Positions 1 to 7,756 of a stretch of 64,000 nt of DNA are shown here, in pieces. Below the pieces are notes generated by a model that worked only from the letters and a program-made list of their open reading frames with translations, searched no databases and was not told where the DNA came from. A program made the translations under genes and the position numbers. The stretch spans positions 1 to 64,000 of the forward strand of contig DXMU01000044.1 in NCBI GenBank assembly GCA_019414025.1, given 5' to 3'. The first letter of the stretch is position 1. Each line of letters begins with the position of its first letter. The stretch is from Collinsella sp. GTDB lineage: Bacteria; Actinomycetota; Coriobacteriia; Coriobacteriales; Coriobacteriaceae.

Positions 1-44
1 GGCGTAGTCGCTATTTATTCAGTCCAAGTTTCGGGGCGCAGTTC

Positions 45-125
45 ACAGGCACCTTCGTGGTGGTTTTTATTGGGGCGACGTTTTTTGAAGGCAGTCGACG
101 CTAAAACCACCACGAAGGTGCCTGT
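45..125. repeat. Inverted repeat of the CCACCAC..GGTGCCTGT family, copy 1
   Basis: A 22-bp arm (ACAGGCACCTTCGTGGTGGTTT, shown in two parts: ACAGGCACCTTCG and TGGTGGTTT) at 45-66 is repeated in inverse at about 103-125, separated by about 37 bp, and followed by CCCCTTTGTGGTGGT. The same words recur near 11041-11080 and 11791-11820. It lies upstream of the YitT gene; a transcript could fold into a long hairpin. Function unknown. Confidence 0.7.
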
Positions 126-197
126 CCCCTTTGTGGTGGTCCATGCTACAATCGCGGGCACGCCTCACAACTAGATCTGCCTTCGAAGGGAGCCTAC

Positions 198-1205
198 GTG
201 GCGAACGCCATCGATCAGCTCACGGACCGAGTGCTCGTGCTCGGCCGCCTCACCATCGTCCGCCGCGCCATTACTGCCGTGGCGGTCACCATTTCCGCCG
301 TTCTTCAGACATTTCTGATCCAGGCGTTCATTCAGCCCGCCGACCTGCTTCCGAGCGGTCTTACCGGCGTCGCGGTCCTACTCGATCGCGTTACCTCGCT
401 GGGCGGCGTTCACATCGACATCTCGCTCGGTATGCTCGCGCTCAACATCCCTGTGGCGCTCCTATGCTGGAGCGGCATTAGCAAGCGCTTCGTCATCTTC
501 TCGATGATGCAGGTCGTGCTCTCGTCGCTGTTCCTCAACATCTTTCACTTTTCCCCGTTTTTGGGCGACAAGATCATGCTCATCATTTTTGGCGGCGTGG
601 TCTCGGGTCTGGGCGCTGCCATCGCGCTAAAGTCCGGCGCATCCACCGGCGGCACCGACTTTATCGCGCTGTGGGTCTCCAACCACACGGGCAAGACCAT
701 ATGGGGCGTCATCTTTGGTTTTAACTGTTTTATCCTGGCGATCTTTGGCTTTATGTTTGGCTGGGACAAGGCGGCGTACTCCATCGTGTTCCAGTTTATT
801 TCGACCAAGACCATCGACAGTTTCTATCGTCGCTACGACCGCGTGACGCTGCAGATCACGACGCGCAAGGCAAACGAGGTCATGGCCGCCTATGTTGACC
901 ATTTTCAGCACGGCATTAGCTGCGCCGAGGTCATCGGCGGATACAGCCGCGAAAAGATGTACCTGCTGCATGCCGTTGTCTCGACCTACGAGAGTCAGGA
1001 CATTATCAAGCTGGTGTGCGACATTGATCCCGGCGCCGTGATCAACGTGTTCCACACGCTCAACTTTGTGGGCGGCTGGTGGGGTGGTCATGTCGACGAG
1101 CCCATGCCCACGGCCGTACCCGATCCCGACAAGCCCGCACGTATGGCCAGCAGGCGGGCGCACCTCTGCGAGCAGGACAGCCTGCAGCAGGATGACGGGA
1201 AGTAG
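198..1205 (+). CDS. YitT family membrane protein (DUF161 + DUF2179)
   Basis: Predicted integral membrane protein of 335 residues. The N-terminal two thirds hold about five or six hydrophobic segments with the family signatures PADLLPSGLTGVAVL (about residue 48-62) and KSGASTGGTDF (about 144-154). The last 110 residues form the soluble DUF2179 domain. The GTG start is chosen because GAAGGGAG lies 5-6 bases upstream. YitT proteins are widespread in Firmicutes and Actinobacteria; substrate and role are unproven, transport is a guess. Monocistronic: a hairpin follows at 1246-1281 and the next gene has its own leader. Confidence 0.9.
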   Translation: MANAIDQLTDRVLVLGRLTIVRRAITAVAVTISAVLQTFLIQAFIQPADLLPSGLTGVAVLLDRVTSLGGVHIDISLGMLALNIPVALLCWSGISKRFVIFSMMQVVLSSLFLNIFHFSPFLGDKIMLIIFGGVVSGLGAAIALKSGASTGGTDFIALWVSNHTGKTIWGVIFGFNCFILAIFGFMFGWDKAAYSIVFQFISTKTIDSFYRRYDRVTLQITTRKANEVMAAYVDHFQHGISCAEVIGGYSREKMYLLHAVVSTYESQDIIKLVCDIDPGAVINVFHTLNFVGGWWGGHVDEPMPTAVPDPDKPARMASRRAHLCEQDSLQQDDGK

Positions 1206-1245
1206 GGTTTTGGCATTTTGCCGGCCAAGCGTAGTCCATCCGAAT

Positions 1246-1288
1246 GAGCCCCTCGAAAGCCTCGTTGCTTTCGAGGGGCTCTCGTTTG
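1246..1288 (+). terminator. Hairpin terminator after the YitT gene
   Basis: GAGCCCCTCGAAAGC at 1246-1260 pairs perfectly with GCTTTCGAGGGGCTC at 1267-1281, followed by TCGTTTG. The T-tract is short, so termination strength is uncertain. Confidence 0.65.
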
Positions 1289-1374
1289 CCCAGGTAAAAC
1301 CTACCAAAATGAAGCTGTCGCTTTTTGGTAGGGAGGGTGTATCGTTTTATCAATATGAGGTAACATGAAACTAG

Positions 1375-1387
1375 ACGTTATATACGT
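1375..1387. promoter_or_regulatory. Candidate operator of the downstream GntR regulator
   Basis: ACGT-TATAT-ACGT, an interrupted palindrome in an AT-rich stretch 38-50 bp in front of the GntR start at 1425. Position fits autoregulation by a GntR/UTRA protein, but no second copy was seen, so this is a weak inference. Confidence 0.25.
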
Positions 1388-1424
1388 ATTAGTTATTTTG
1401 ATATTTCGATAAGAGTGATCAGAT

Positions 1425-2144
1425 ATGCCCGCGCCCAAAAATGCACCGCTTTACCAGCAGATTTACGACGAAATCAAGGATGCGATCGAGAAAGGTGTTT
1501 ATGCACCCAAGGAGCGTATTCCGTCCGAGCTTGAGCTAGCCGAGCAGTACGACGTGAGCCGCATTACGGTGCGCCGCGCCGTCGAGGAGCTGTGCTCCGA
1601 TGGCTACCTGGTTAAGCAGCAGGGCCGTGGCACCTTTGTCTCCACGCCGCACATCAATCGCCAGTTTCACGCCTCGACGTTGCAGACGTTTACCGCGCTG
1701 TGTGCCGGCAATGGCATGAAGGCCGGTGCGCACGTGATCGATCGCCAGATTGTGCCGGCGCGCCAAAACGAGATGGAGTTCTTTGGCCTGCAGAAGGATG
1801 CGCTGCTGCTGCATATCAAGCGCGTGCGTACGGCCGACGGCGAGCCCATCTTTGAGGAGAACATCTTTGTGCCGTTTGACGCCTACCGTGAGCTGTTGAC
1901 GGCCGATCTTGAGGACAAGTCGATTTTTGCCGAGGTCGAGCGTGTTGGCGGAACGCCGATTGTCTCGGTTGGCTACCGCACGGTCGAGGCCGTTCGAGCT
2001 AACGCCGAGCAGGCGGCCGAGCTGGGCATTGCTCCGCACGATCCGCTGCTCAACCTGCGTGCCGGCTTTATCGGTCCCAATGGCGAGCCGGTCCTGATGG
2101 GTAAGCAGTACTACGTGGGCAGCCGCTACGTCATGGTCATGTAA
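1425..2144 (+). CDS. GntR family transcriptional regulator, HutC/UTRA subfamily
   Basis: A 239-residue DNA-binding regulator. Residues about 6-70 are the winged helix-turn-helix with the GntR signature (IPSELELAEQYDVSRITVRR, then QQGRGTFV). Residues about 90-235 form the UTRA ligand-binding domain. HutC-type regulators normally sense phosphorylated sugars or related metabolites and repress an adjacent uptake or catabolic operon; here no such operon is adjacent, so the target is unclear. It resembles the second GntR at 4567 in size and domain order. The gene ends directly against a structured repeat (2145-2291) which may serve as its terminator. Confidence 0.93.
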   Translation: MPAPKNAPLYQQIYDEIKDAIEKGVYAPKERIPSELELAEQYDVSRITVRRAVEELCSDGYLVKQQGRGTFVSTPHINRQFHASTLQTFTALCAGNGMKAGAHVIDRQIVPARQNEMEFFGLQKDALLLHIKRVRTADGEPIFEENIFVPFDAYRELLTADLEDKSIFAEVERVGGTPIVSVGYRTVEAVRANAEQAAELGIAPHDPLLNLRAGFIGPNGEPVLMGKQYYVGSRYVMVM

Positions 2145-2291
2145 GTTACGCGGTTTTACCAAACCGCGTAACGGCTCGACGCTGCAAACGCCCCTAAGCG
2201 GCAATCTGACGTTCAATCGTCGGTCGCGTACCGAAGTACGCTTCCCTCCTCTTTCACGTCACCTTGCTCGCTTAGGGGCGTTTTCGCTGAC
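2145..2291. repeat. Structured intergenic repeat, family A copy 1
   Basis: Two hairpins. The first is GTTACGCGG..CCGCGTAAC at 2145-2172, starting at the stop codon of the GntR gene. The second is a long stem-loop: AAACGCCCCTAAGCG (about 2186-2200) pairs with CGCTTAGGGGCGTTTT (about 2269-2284), flanked by TCTGACG/CACGTCAC. The loop carries TCGTCGGTCGCGTACC and GAAGTACGC. Nearly the same element follows glmM at 24922-25070, and its loop recurs downstream of pheS at 28351-28449. Confidence 0.85.
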
Positions 2292-2339
2292 TTATGCTCA
2301 ACCTGCGGGGTTTCCGCGCTTGTCAAGAGATTGCTTATT

Positions 2340-2379
2340 GGGGACGCTCTTAAACGACTGGTCATTCAGGTGCGTCCCC
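2340..2379. repeat. Small inverted repeat GGGGACGC / GCGTCCCC
   Basis: GGGGACGC at 2340-2347 and its inverse GCGTCCCC at 2372-2379, with 24 bases between. It resembles other GGGGAC-containing hairpins in the window (for example 25124-25168). Nothing else is seen between 2292 and 2397. Confidence 0.5.
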
Positions 2380-2397
2380 AGCGACTACCCGCAGAAT

Positions 2398-2492
2398 GAG
2401 CGTGGATAATCTCCCGTTTTTGGCTTGGTGACGGGCTCAAAGTGGGAGATTATCCACGCCCATCCGGAAAGTGTCCAAAAATCCCACGCTCG
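2398..2492. repeat. GAGCGTGGA repeat family, locus 1 (terminal hairpin plus one inverted unit)
   Basis: GCGTGGATAATCTCCC at 2400-2415 is a perfect 16-bp inverted match of GGGAGATTATCCACGC at 2444-2459. An inverted unit, GTCCAAAAATCCCACGCTCG, follows at 2473-2492. Units of the same sequence form arrays at 8727, 10127 and 15256. This copy lies directly in front of the recQ promoter region. Confidence 0.85.
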
Positions 2493-2553
2493 TTCCATTC
2501 GGATTGCATCGCCCGTGGCCGACAGCCGCGCGACGCCGGTCCGCGTGGCGGCG

Positions 2554-2559
2554 TATAAT
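2554..2559 (+). promoter_or_regulatory. Probable -10 box of recQ
   Basis: A perfect TATAAT 32 bases upstream of the recQ start codon. No convincing -35 box stands 16-18 bases further upstream, so strength is uncertain. Confidence 0.45.
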
Positions 2560-2590
2560 CGGCGGCAGATGACTTGGACGTTAGGAAACC

Positions 2591-4564
2591 ATGACCGATA
2601 GCATGCAGCAGATGGCGCTCGACACGCTCGGCGCCTATTTTGGCTACACCTCGTTTCGCCCGGGACAGGACCGCATGGTCGATGCGATCCTTGCCGGTCG
2701 CGATGCGCTGGGCGTTATGCCCACGGGTGCCGGCAAGTCCATTTGCTACCAGGTGCCCGCGCTCATGCTGCCTGGCATCACCTTTGTGGTGAGTCCGCTG
2801 CTGTCGCTTATGGAGGACCAGACCCGTGCGTTGCTCGCGGCGGGTGCGCGGCCCAGCTATCTCAACTCCAGCCTTACTCCGGCCCAGCAAAACACCGTGC
2901 TCAAGCGGGCGCGCGAGGGGCGCTACCAACTTATGTACGTGGCGCCCGAGCGCCTGCTCGAGCCGCGTTTTTTGGCCTTTGCGCAGGAGGCCGCGGCGGA
3001 CGGCGGCATCGGCGTACCGCTCGTGGCCATTGACGAGGCCCACTGCGTGAGTCAGTGGGGCCAGGATTTCCGCCCCGCCTACCTGCAAATTCGCGAGTTC
3101 ATCGATTCCCTGCCGCACCGCCCCATCGTGGCGGCCTTTACCGCCACGGCGACCGAGCGGGTGCGCGCGGACATTCAGCAGATGCTCGGCCTGCGCGACC
3201 CGGCTACCGTCGTGACGGGTTTCGACCGCAAGAACCTCTACTTTGGCTGCGAGGAGATGGGCGACAAGGCCAAGGCCGCGTGGGTGCGCGACTATGTGAT
3301 CGCGCATTCGAGTGAGAGCGGCATCGTATATTGCTCGACCCGCAAGACAGTCGATGCACTCGCCGGCGAGCTTGCCGAGGCGCTGGGCCCCAGCGGCATT
3401 CGCGTTGGCCGCTACCATGCCGGCATGGGTAACGACGCCCGCCGCCAAAGCCAGCGCGCCTTTATCGACGACGATATCCAGGTGATGGTTGCCACCAACG
3501 CCTTTGGCATGGGCATCGACAAGCCCAACGTGCGCTACGTGATTCACAACAACGTGCCCGAGAGCATCGAGGCATACTACCAAGAGGCGGGTCGAGCCGG
3601 TCGCGATGGCGACCCGGCCAGCTGCCATCTGCTGTGGAACGGTAACGATTTTCGCATGCGTCGCTTTTTGATCGACCGCGGCGATGCTGCCGATGAGGCG
3701 CTCGACGACGAGCAGCGCGCGTGGGCGCTCCAGAATCGATATCGCCTGCTCAGCCAGATGGAGGGCTACTGCAATACCACCGGCTGCCTGCGCGAATACA
3801 TGCTGCGCTACTTTGGCGACGAGGCCGCGGCCGAGCATGCGGCTGTGGGCGGCGCCGCCGCGGACGACGCCGAGGGCTGCGGCAACTGCAGCAACTGCCT
3901 CACGCAGTTCGAGGTCGAGGACGTCACCGACATGGCCCGCGCCGCCGTGCGCTATGTGGTCACGCGCCCTATGCGCTTTGGCAAGTCGCTCATCGCCGAC
4001 GTGCTCCACGGCGGCAACACCGAGCGCATCCGCCAGATGCATCTGGACGAGGATCGCGGCTATGGCGAGCTGTCGAGCGAATCGGTCGGGCGCATCAAGG
4101 ACATCATCGGCCAGCTGTGCGGCCGCGGCTATTTGGCCACCTCGCAGGGGCAGTACCCGGTCGTGGGCCTGGGTCCGCGTGCCGGCGAGGTCGAGGACGA
4201 GGCGTTTGCCTTTACCGTTAAGCGTCGCGCATCCAAGCGCAAGGCCTCGGCCCGTGCTCGCCGTGCGGTGGATCTGCTGCGCGAGGAGGCCGAGCTGGAT
4301 CAGCGCCCGCGCGATGGCGACGATGCCGAGCTGTTCGAGCGCCTGCGCGCCCTGCGCAAGGAGATCGCGGCCGAGCTGGAGATGGCGCCGTACATGGTCT
4401 TCTCCGACAAGGCCCTGCGCGGCCTGTGCCGCCTGCGCCCGCAGACGCGCGACGAGCTTATCCAGGTCAACGGCATTGGCGAGAAAAAGGCCGACGCCTT
4501 TGGCGAGCAGTTTATGGCGGCGATTGAAGAGTTTGAATCCGAGCATGTGCGGGATGGAGCGTAA
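2591..4564 (+). CDS. recQ: ATP-dependent DNA helicase RecQ
   Basis: Superfamily 2 3'-5' DNA helicase of 657 residues for recombination and fork repair. Visible in order: Walker A (MPTGAGKSICYQ, about residue 43), DEAH box (AIDEAHCVSQWG, about 148), motif VI (YYQEAGRAGRDG, about 330), the zinc-binding cysteines of the RQC region (YCNTTGC and GCGNCSNC, about 390-440), a winged-helix segment and a C-terminal HRDC domain (about 575-645). Length is usual for bacterial RecQ. AGGAAACC precedes the ATG. Only two bases separate its stop from the following GntR gene, so the two are probably co-transcribed. Confidence 0.97.
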   Translation: MTDSMQQMALDTLGAYFGYTSFRPGQDRMVDAILAGRDALGVMPTGAGKSICYQVPALMLPGITFVVSPLLSLMEDQTRALLAAGARPSYLNSSLTPAQQNTVLKRAREGRYQLMYVAPERLLEPRFLAFAQEAAADGGIGVPLVAIDEAHCVSQWGQDFRPAYLQIREFIDSLPHRPIVAAFTATATERVRADIQQMLGLRDPATVVTGFDRKNLYFGCEEMGDKAKAAWVRDYVIAHSSESGIVYCSTRKTVDALAGELAEALGPSGIRVGRYHAGMGNDARRQSQRAFIDDDIQVMVATNAFGMGIDKPNVRYVIHNNVPESIEAYYQEAGRAGRDGDPASCHLLWNGNDFRMRRFLIDRGDAADEALDDEQRAWALQNRYRLLSQMEGYCNTTGCLREYMLRYFGDEAAAEHAAVGGAAADDAEGCGNCSNCLTQFEVEDVTDMARAAVRYVVTRPMRFGKSLIADVLHGGNTERIRQMHLDEDRGYGELSSESVGRIKDIIGQLCGRGYLATSQGQYPVVGLGPRAGEVEDEAFAFTVKRRASKRKASARARRAVDLLREEAELDQRPRDGDDAELFERLRALRKEIAAELEMAPYMVFSDKALRGLCRLRPQTRDELIQVNGIGEKKADAFGEQFMAAIEEFESEHVRDGA

Positions 4565-4566
4565 CG

Positions 4567-5322
4567 ATGGCAACCGACGATAAAACCGACCGCGCTGGCG
4601 TATCCGCCGTACCGCTGTACCAGCAGGTCATGGACGACCTGAAGGGCGAGATCGCGCGCGGCGTGTATGCGGCCGGCTCGCGCATTCCTTCCGAGATGGA
4701 GCTCGCGAAGTCTTACGGCGTGGGACGCATCACCGTGCGCCGCGCCATCGAGGAGCTGTCGCGCGCGGGATATCTCAACCGACAGCAGGGGAGGGGCACT
4801 TTTGTGTGCGCCCCCAAGCTCAAGCGCAAGATTCGGCAGAAGGGCGACGTCCAGAGCTTTACCGAGGGCTGCGCTGCCAACGACATGGTGGCCGGAGCGC
4901 GCCTTGTGTCGCGCACGGTGGTCGCGGCGACGCGTGAGGACGCGGCGTTTTTTGGCGTGGAGCCCGGTTGCGAGCTCATCGTGGTCGAGCGCGTGCGCAC
5001 GGCCGACGGCATCCCCGTCATGCTCGAGAACAACGCCTTTGTGCTCGCCGACCATCCCTATCTGCAGACGCTGGCCGATAAGGACCTCACCGATAACTCA
5101 ATCTTTGCGCTCGTTGCCGAGCATTCGGGTCGCGCGCCGCTCAAGTCCGACCCCTGCACCGTGGAGATTGCGCTGGCGGATGCCCAGGCGGCCCCGCTGT
5201 TGGAGGTGCCGGCCGGCGAGCCGCTCTTCTATATGGAGGCGTACTTTACCGATGCGGACGGGCGGCCCCTGCTGCTCGGGCGCCAAAAGATCGTGGGCTC
5301 GCGCTACGTGTTCGACATCTAA
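4567..5322 (+). CDS. GntR family transcriptional regulator, HutC/UTRA subfamily
   Basis: 251-residue regulator with an N-terminal winged helix-turn-helix (about 15-80; IPSEMELAKSYGVGRITVRR and RQQGRGTF) and a C-terminal UTRA effector domain (about 100-245). It follows recQ by two bases and precedes a SIS-domain sugar isomerase/deglycase gene. UTRA regulators commonly bind phosphorylated sugars, and FrlR-type members sit next to FrlB-type SIS genes, so control of the gene at 5467 is likely. Two 17-bp near-identical sites between the genes (5332-5348 and 5394-5410) are plausible operators. Confidence 0.93.
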   Translation: MATDDKTDRAGVSAVPLYQQVMDDLKGEIARGVYAAGSRIPSEMELAKSYGVGRITVRRAIEELSRAGYLNRQQGRGTFVCAPKLKRKIRQKGDVQSFTEGCAANDMVAGARLVSRTVVAATREDAAFFGVEPGCELIVVERVRTADGIPVMLENNAFVLADHPYLQTLADKDLTDNSIFALVAEHSGRAPLKSDPCTVEIALADAQAAPLLEVPAGEPLFYMEAYFTDADGRPLLLGRQKIVGSRYVFDI

Positions 5323-5331
5323 CGTCCATAG

Positions 5332-5410
5332 ATAGAACAACATAGAACAAATTTGCTGAAATGACTTCACAGGCACCTGCTTGCGTGCTATAAATAGGAC
5401 AACATAGAAC
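5332..5410 (+). promoter_or_regulatory. Duplicated candidate operator ATAGAACAACATAGAAC
   Basis: ATAGAACAACATAGAAC at 5332-5348 and ATAGGACAACATAGAAC at 5394-5410 differ at one position and are 62 bp apart (about six helical turns). Each is itself a double ATAGAAC half-site spaced by 3 bases. They fill the 144-bp gap between the GntR gene and the SIS gene, the expected place for operators of that regulator. Confidence 0.5.
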
Positions 5411-5466
5411 GACCGCAGGTACGAGCTGCCGTCGTTCAAAGTCGCGACACAAGGAGGAACGCCACC

Positions 5467-6435
5467 GTGAACGCACACGATCTGATTCAGGATATTATCG
5501 AGCGCAAGGGCAAGATTGAGAACGTGTTTTGGATCGCCTGCGGCGGTTCGATGATCGACTTGATGCCGGCCAACGAGCTGCTCAAGCGCGAGGCCACCAC
5601 GTTTGCCTCGACGGTCTACACCGCGCGCGAGTTTTGCCTGATGGCCCCCAAGAGCCTGGGGCCGAAGTCGCTCGTCGTCGCCTGCAGCCACAGCGGTAAC
5701 ACGCAGGAGGTCGTCGACGGTTGCGAGATGGCGCTGGCTGCCGGTGCCGAGGTCGTGACTATGACCGACTATGCGGGTTCCAAGATCGACAACGGCAAGT
5801 GGACAACCTGGGTCTATCCGTGGGGCAAGGGCGAGTCGCAGGCCGAGGTTCCGCAGGGCATCGGCGTTCTGATGGCTGCCGAGCTGCTCGACCAGCAGGA
5901 AGGCTACGAGGCACTCGCCGACATGTACGAGGGCCTCAAGCAGATGGATGCGCTGCTGCCCGCCGCCCGCGAGAAGGTCAACACCGAGCTGGGCGATCGC
6001 TTTGCCGAGCTCTGTCAGCAGCACAAGTTCTTCTATATCCTGGGCTCCGGCCCCAACTTTAGCCAGACCTACGCCATGGCCATCTGCTCGCTCATGGAGA
6101 TGCAGTGGCAGCACTGCTGCTATATTCACTCCGGCGAGTACTTCCACGGCCCGTTCGAGGCCACCGAGCCCGGCGTGTTCTACTTTGTGCAGCTTGGCGC
6201 CGGCGAGTGCCGCCCAATGGAGGAGCGCGCGCTGGCGTTTCTCAACACGCACACCGATACGGTCATGGTGCTCGACGCACTCGAGTACGGCGTGGGCGAC
6301 GTGCCTGCCAGCGTGCGTTCGTACCTGGAGCCGATCTTCTTCTACAACATGAGCTGCGAGCTGCGCGCCGCCCGCGGCAAGGTGTTCGACCACAGCCCCG
6401 AGGTTCGTCGCTACATGGGCATCGAGCAGTACTAG
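5467..6435 (+). CDS. SIS-domain sugar isomerase/deglycase (FrlB-like)
   Basis: 322-residue protein with two sugar isomerase (SIS) domains: residues about 18-150 (ACGGSMID, then CSHSGNTQEVVDG) and about 175-310 (ILGSGPNFSQTYAMA, HSGEYFHGPFE). This architecture matches fructosamine-6-phosphate deglycases and other enzymes related to the GlmS isomerase half; it lacks the glutaminase domain. Likely acts on a 6-phosphorylated amino sugar or Amadori product in the cytoplasm. Start is GTG behind AAGGAGGAACGCCACC. It stands alone behind a GntR/UTRA gene; no kinase or transporter is adjacent, so the exact substrate is open. Confidence 0.85.
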   Translation: MNAHDLIQDIIERKGKIENVFWIACGGSMIDLMPANELLKREATTFASTVYTAREFCLMAPKSLGPKSLVVACSHSGNTQEVVDGCEMALAAGAEVVTMTDYAGSKIDNGKWTTWVYPWGKGESQAEVPQGIGVLMAAELLDQQEGYEALADMYEGLKQMDALLPAAREKVNTELGDRFAELCQQHKFFYILGSGPNFSQTYAMAICSLMEMQWQHCCYIHSGEYFHGPFEATEPGVFYFVQLGAGECRPMEERALAFLNTHTDTVMVLDALEYGVGDVPASVRSYLEPIFFYNMSCELRAARGKVFDHSPEVRRYMGIEQY

Positions 6436-6484
6436 GTACCGGGGAAACCATTCGCCTTCGATTCACAAGGGCACTGCGTGAGCC

Positions 6485-6527
6485 AAAAAAGCGGGCCGCG
6501 TCGGGGATTTCCGGCACGGCCCGCTTA
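6485..6527 (-). terminator. Rho-independent terminator of the 2-hydroxyacid dehydrogenase gene
   Basis: On the reverse strand AAGCGGGCCG pairs with CGGCCCGCTT followed by TTTT. It lies 42 bases beyond the stop of the gene at 6569-7546 and between two convergent genes, so it may also affect the SIS gene transcript. Confidence 0.75.
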
Positions 6528-6568
6528 GTATCGCGCATAGATTCGCGAGGTGTTGTGGCAACCGACGC

Positions 6569-7546
6569 TTACTTTGCGTCGAAGGCCTCGGTGTCCCACC
6601 AGTCGAGCTGGGCGATGTTGTCGCGGATGTGCTGGCAGCTCTTGTGGAAGCCCTCGAGCTCGTGTTCGGACAGGTCCAGCGTGTAGACCTCCTCGACGCC
6701 CTCGGCGCCGATCACGCACGGCAGGGACGTGAAGATGCCCTCCTCGCCATACTGGCCGGTCATGAGCGTGGAGGCGGAAAGCACGGCGTGCTCGTTGTGC
6801 AGAACGGCAGCGCAGACGCGCGCGGCGGAGTTGGCGACGGCGTACTCGGTGCACTGTTTGCCCTGGTAGGTTACGTAGCCGCCCTTGCGCGCGAGCTCCT
6901 CGACCTCCATGTGGTCAAAGGCGTACTTGTCGGGGTTCTCGGCCTGAAGCTCGTTGAGGCTCTTGCCGGCGATGGTCGCGGCCTTAAAGGCGGCTAGTTG
7001 GCTAAAGCCATGCTCGCCAATCATGTAGGCGTCGATGGACTTGGGGCTCACGCCGACCTTCTTGGAGATCTCGGTGCGCAGGCGGGCGGAGTCCAGGCCG
7101 CAGCCCGAGCCGATGATCTTCTTGGGATCGTAGCCGGTCAGGTGCCACAGCTCGGTGCACACGACGTCGCAGGGGTTGGAGATGCTCACGAAGATGCCGC
7201 CAAAGCCGGCGTCGACGATGCGCTTGGCAAAGGTGCGGGCGGCGTCGGTGGTAAAGAACAGCTCGCCGTCGCGGTTGCTGGCGGCCAGCGCGACCTTGCC
7301 GGCGGCGTTGACGATGACGTCGCAGCAGGCCAGCTCCTCGTAGTGGTCGTAGCAGTTGACGATCTTGGTGTTGTACGGGACAAACGAAAGGGAGTCGCGC
7401 AGGTCCTGGACCTCGGACGTCACCTTGGCCTCGTTGATATCGCACAGGTACAGCTCATCGGCAATGCCCTGCATGAGCAGGCTGTTGGCGACATGTGCTC
7501 CTACGTGGCCCTGGCCGACCACCCCGATCTTACGCGTCTGGTACAT
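6569..7546 (-). CDS. L-2-hydroxyacid dehydrogenase (LDH/MDH family, HicDH-like)
   Basis: NAD-dependent 2-hydroxyacid dehydrogenase of 325 residues. Rossmann motif GVVGQGHVGAHVA lies at about 9-21, the conserved SISNPCDVV at about 124-132, LDSARLR at about 153-159 and the catalytic histidine in IGEHGFSQ at about 180. The loop that in classical LDH reads GE(S/T)R is NRDGELFFT here, closer to L-2-hydroxyisocaproate dehydrogenase than to lactate dehydrogenase. It therefore probably reduces branched or aromatic 2-oxo acids, or lactate/malate with altered specificity. The start is set at 7546, behind GAAAGGATACAT; the open frame runs far upstream without a ribosome site. Confidence 0.88.
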   Translation of the reverse strand: MYQTRKIGVVGQGHVGAHVANSLLMQGIADELYLCDINEAKVTSEVQDLRDSLSFVPYNTKIVNCYDHYEELACCDVIVNAAGKVALAASNRDGELFFTTDAARTFAKRIVDAGFGGIFVSISNPCDVVCTELWHLTGYDPKKIIGSGCGLDSARLRTEISKKVGVSPKSIDAYMIGEHGFSQLAAFKAATIAGKSLNELQAENPDKYAFDHMEVEELARKGGYVTYQGKQCTEYAVANSAARVCAAVLHNEHAVLSASTLMTGQYGEEGIFTSLPCVIGAEGVEEVYTLDLSEHELEGFHKSCQHIRDNIAQLDWWDTEAFDAK

Positions 7547-7756
7547 ATATGTATCCTTTCGGCCGAGTTTTTCGCGTCGAACCATTGTAGCGTCCTGTTG
7601 CCACTTTGCTAGGCTAAAGCGCCACAGATTTTGGGACATGCCGTAATCTCTACTTTTGGAGTGATTTGGGCCGCTGACGGCATCGCTGGGCGATGTGCTC
7701 GCGCGGATGGGGCCGGTCGTTGTACCATAGCTGCAACTGACTCGTAAGGAGCATCC

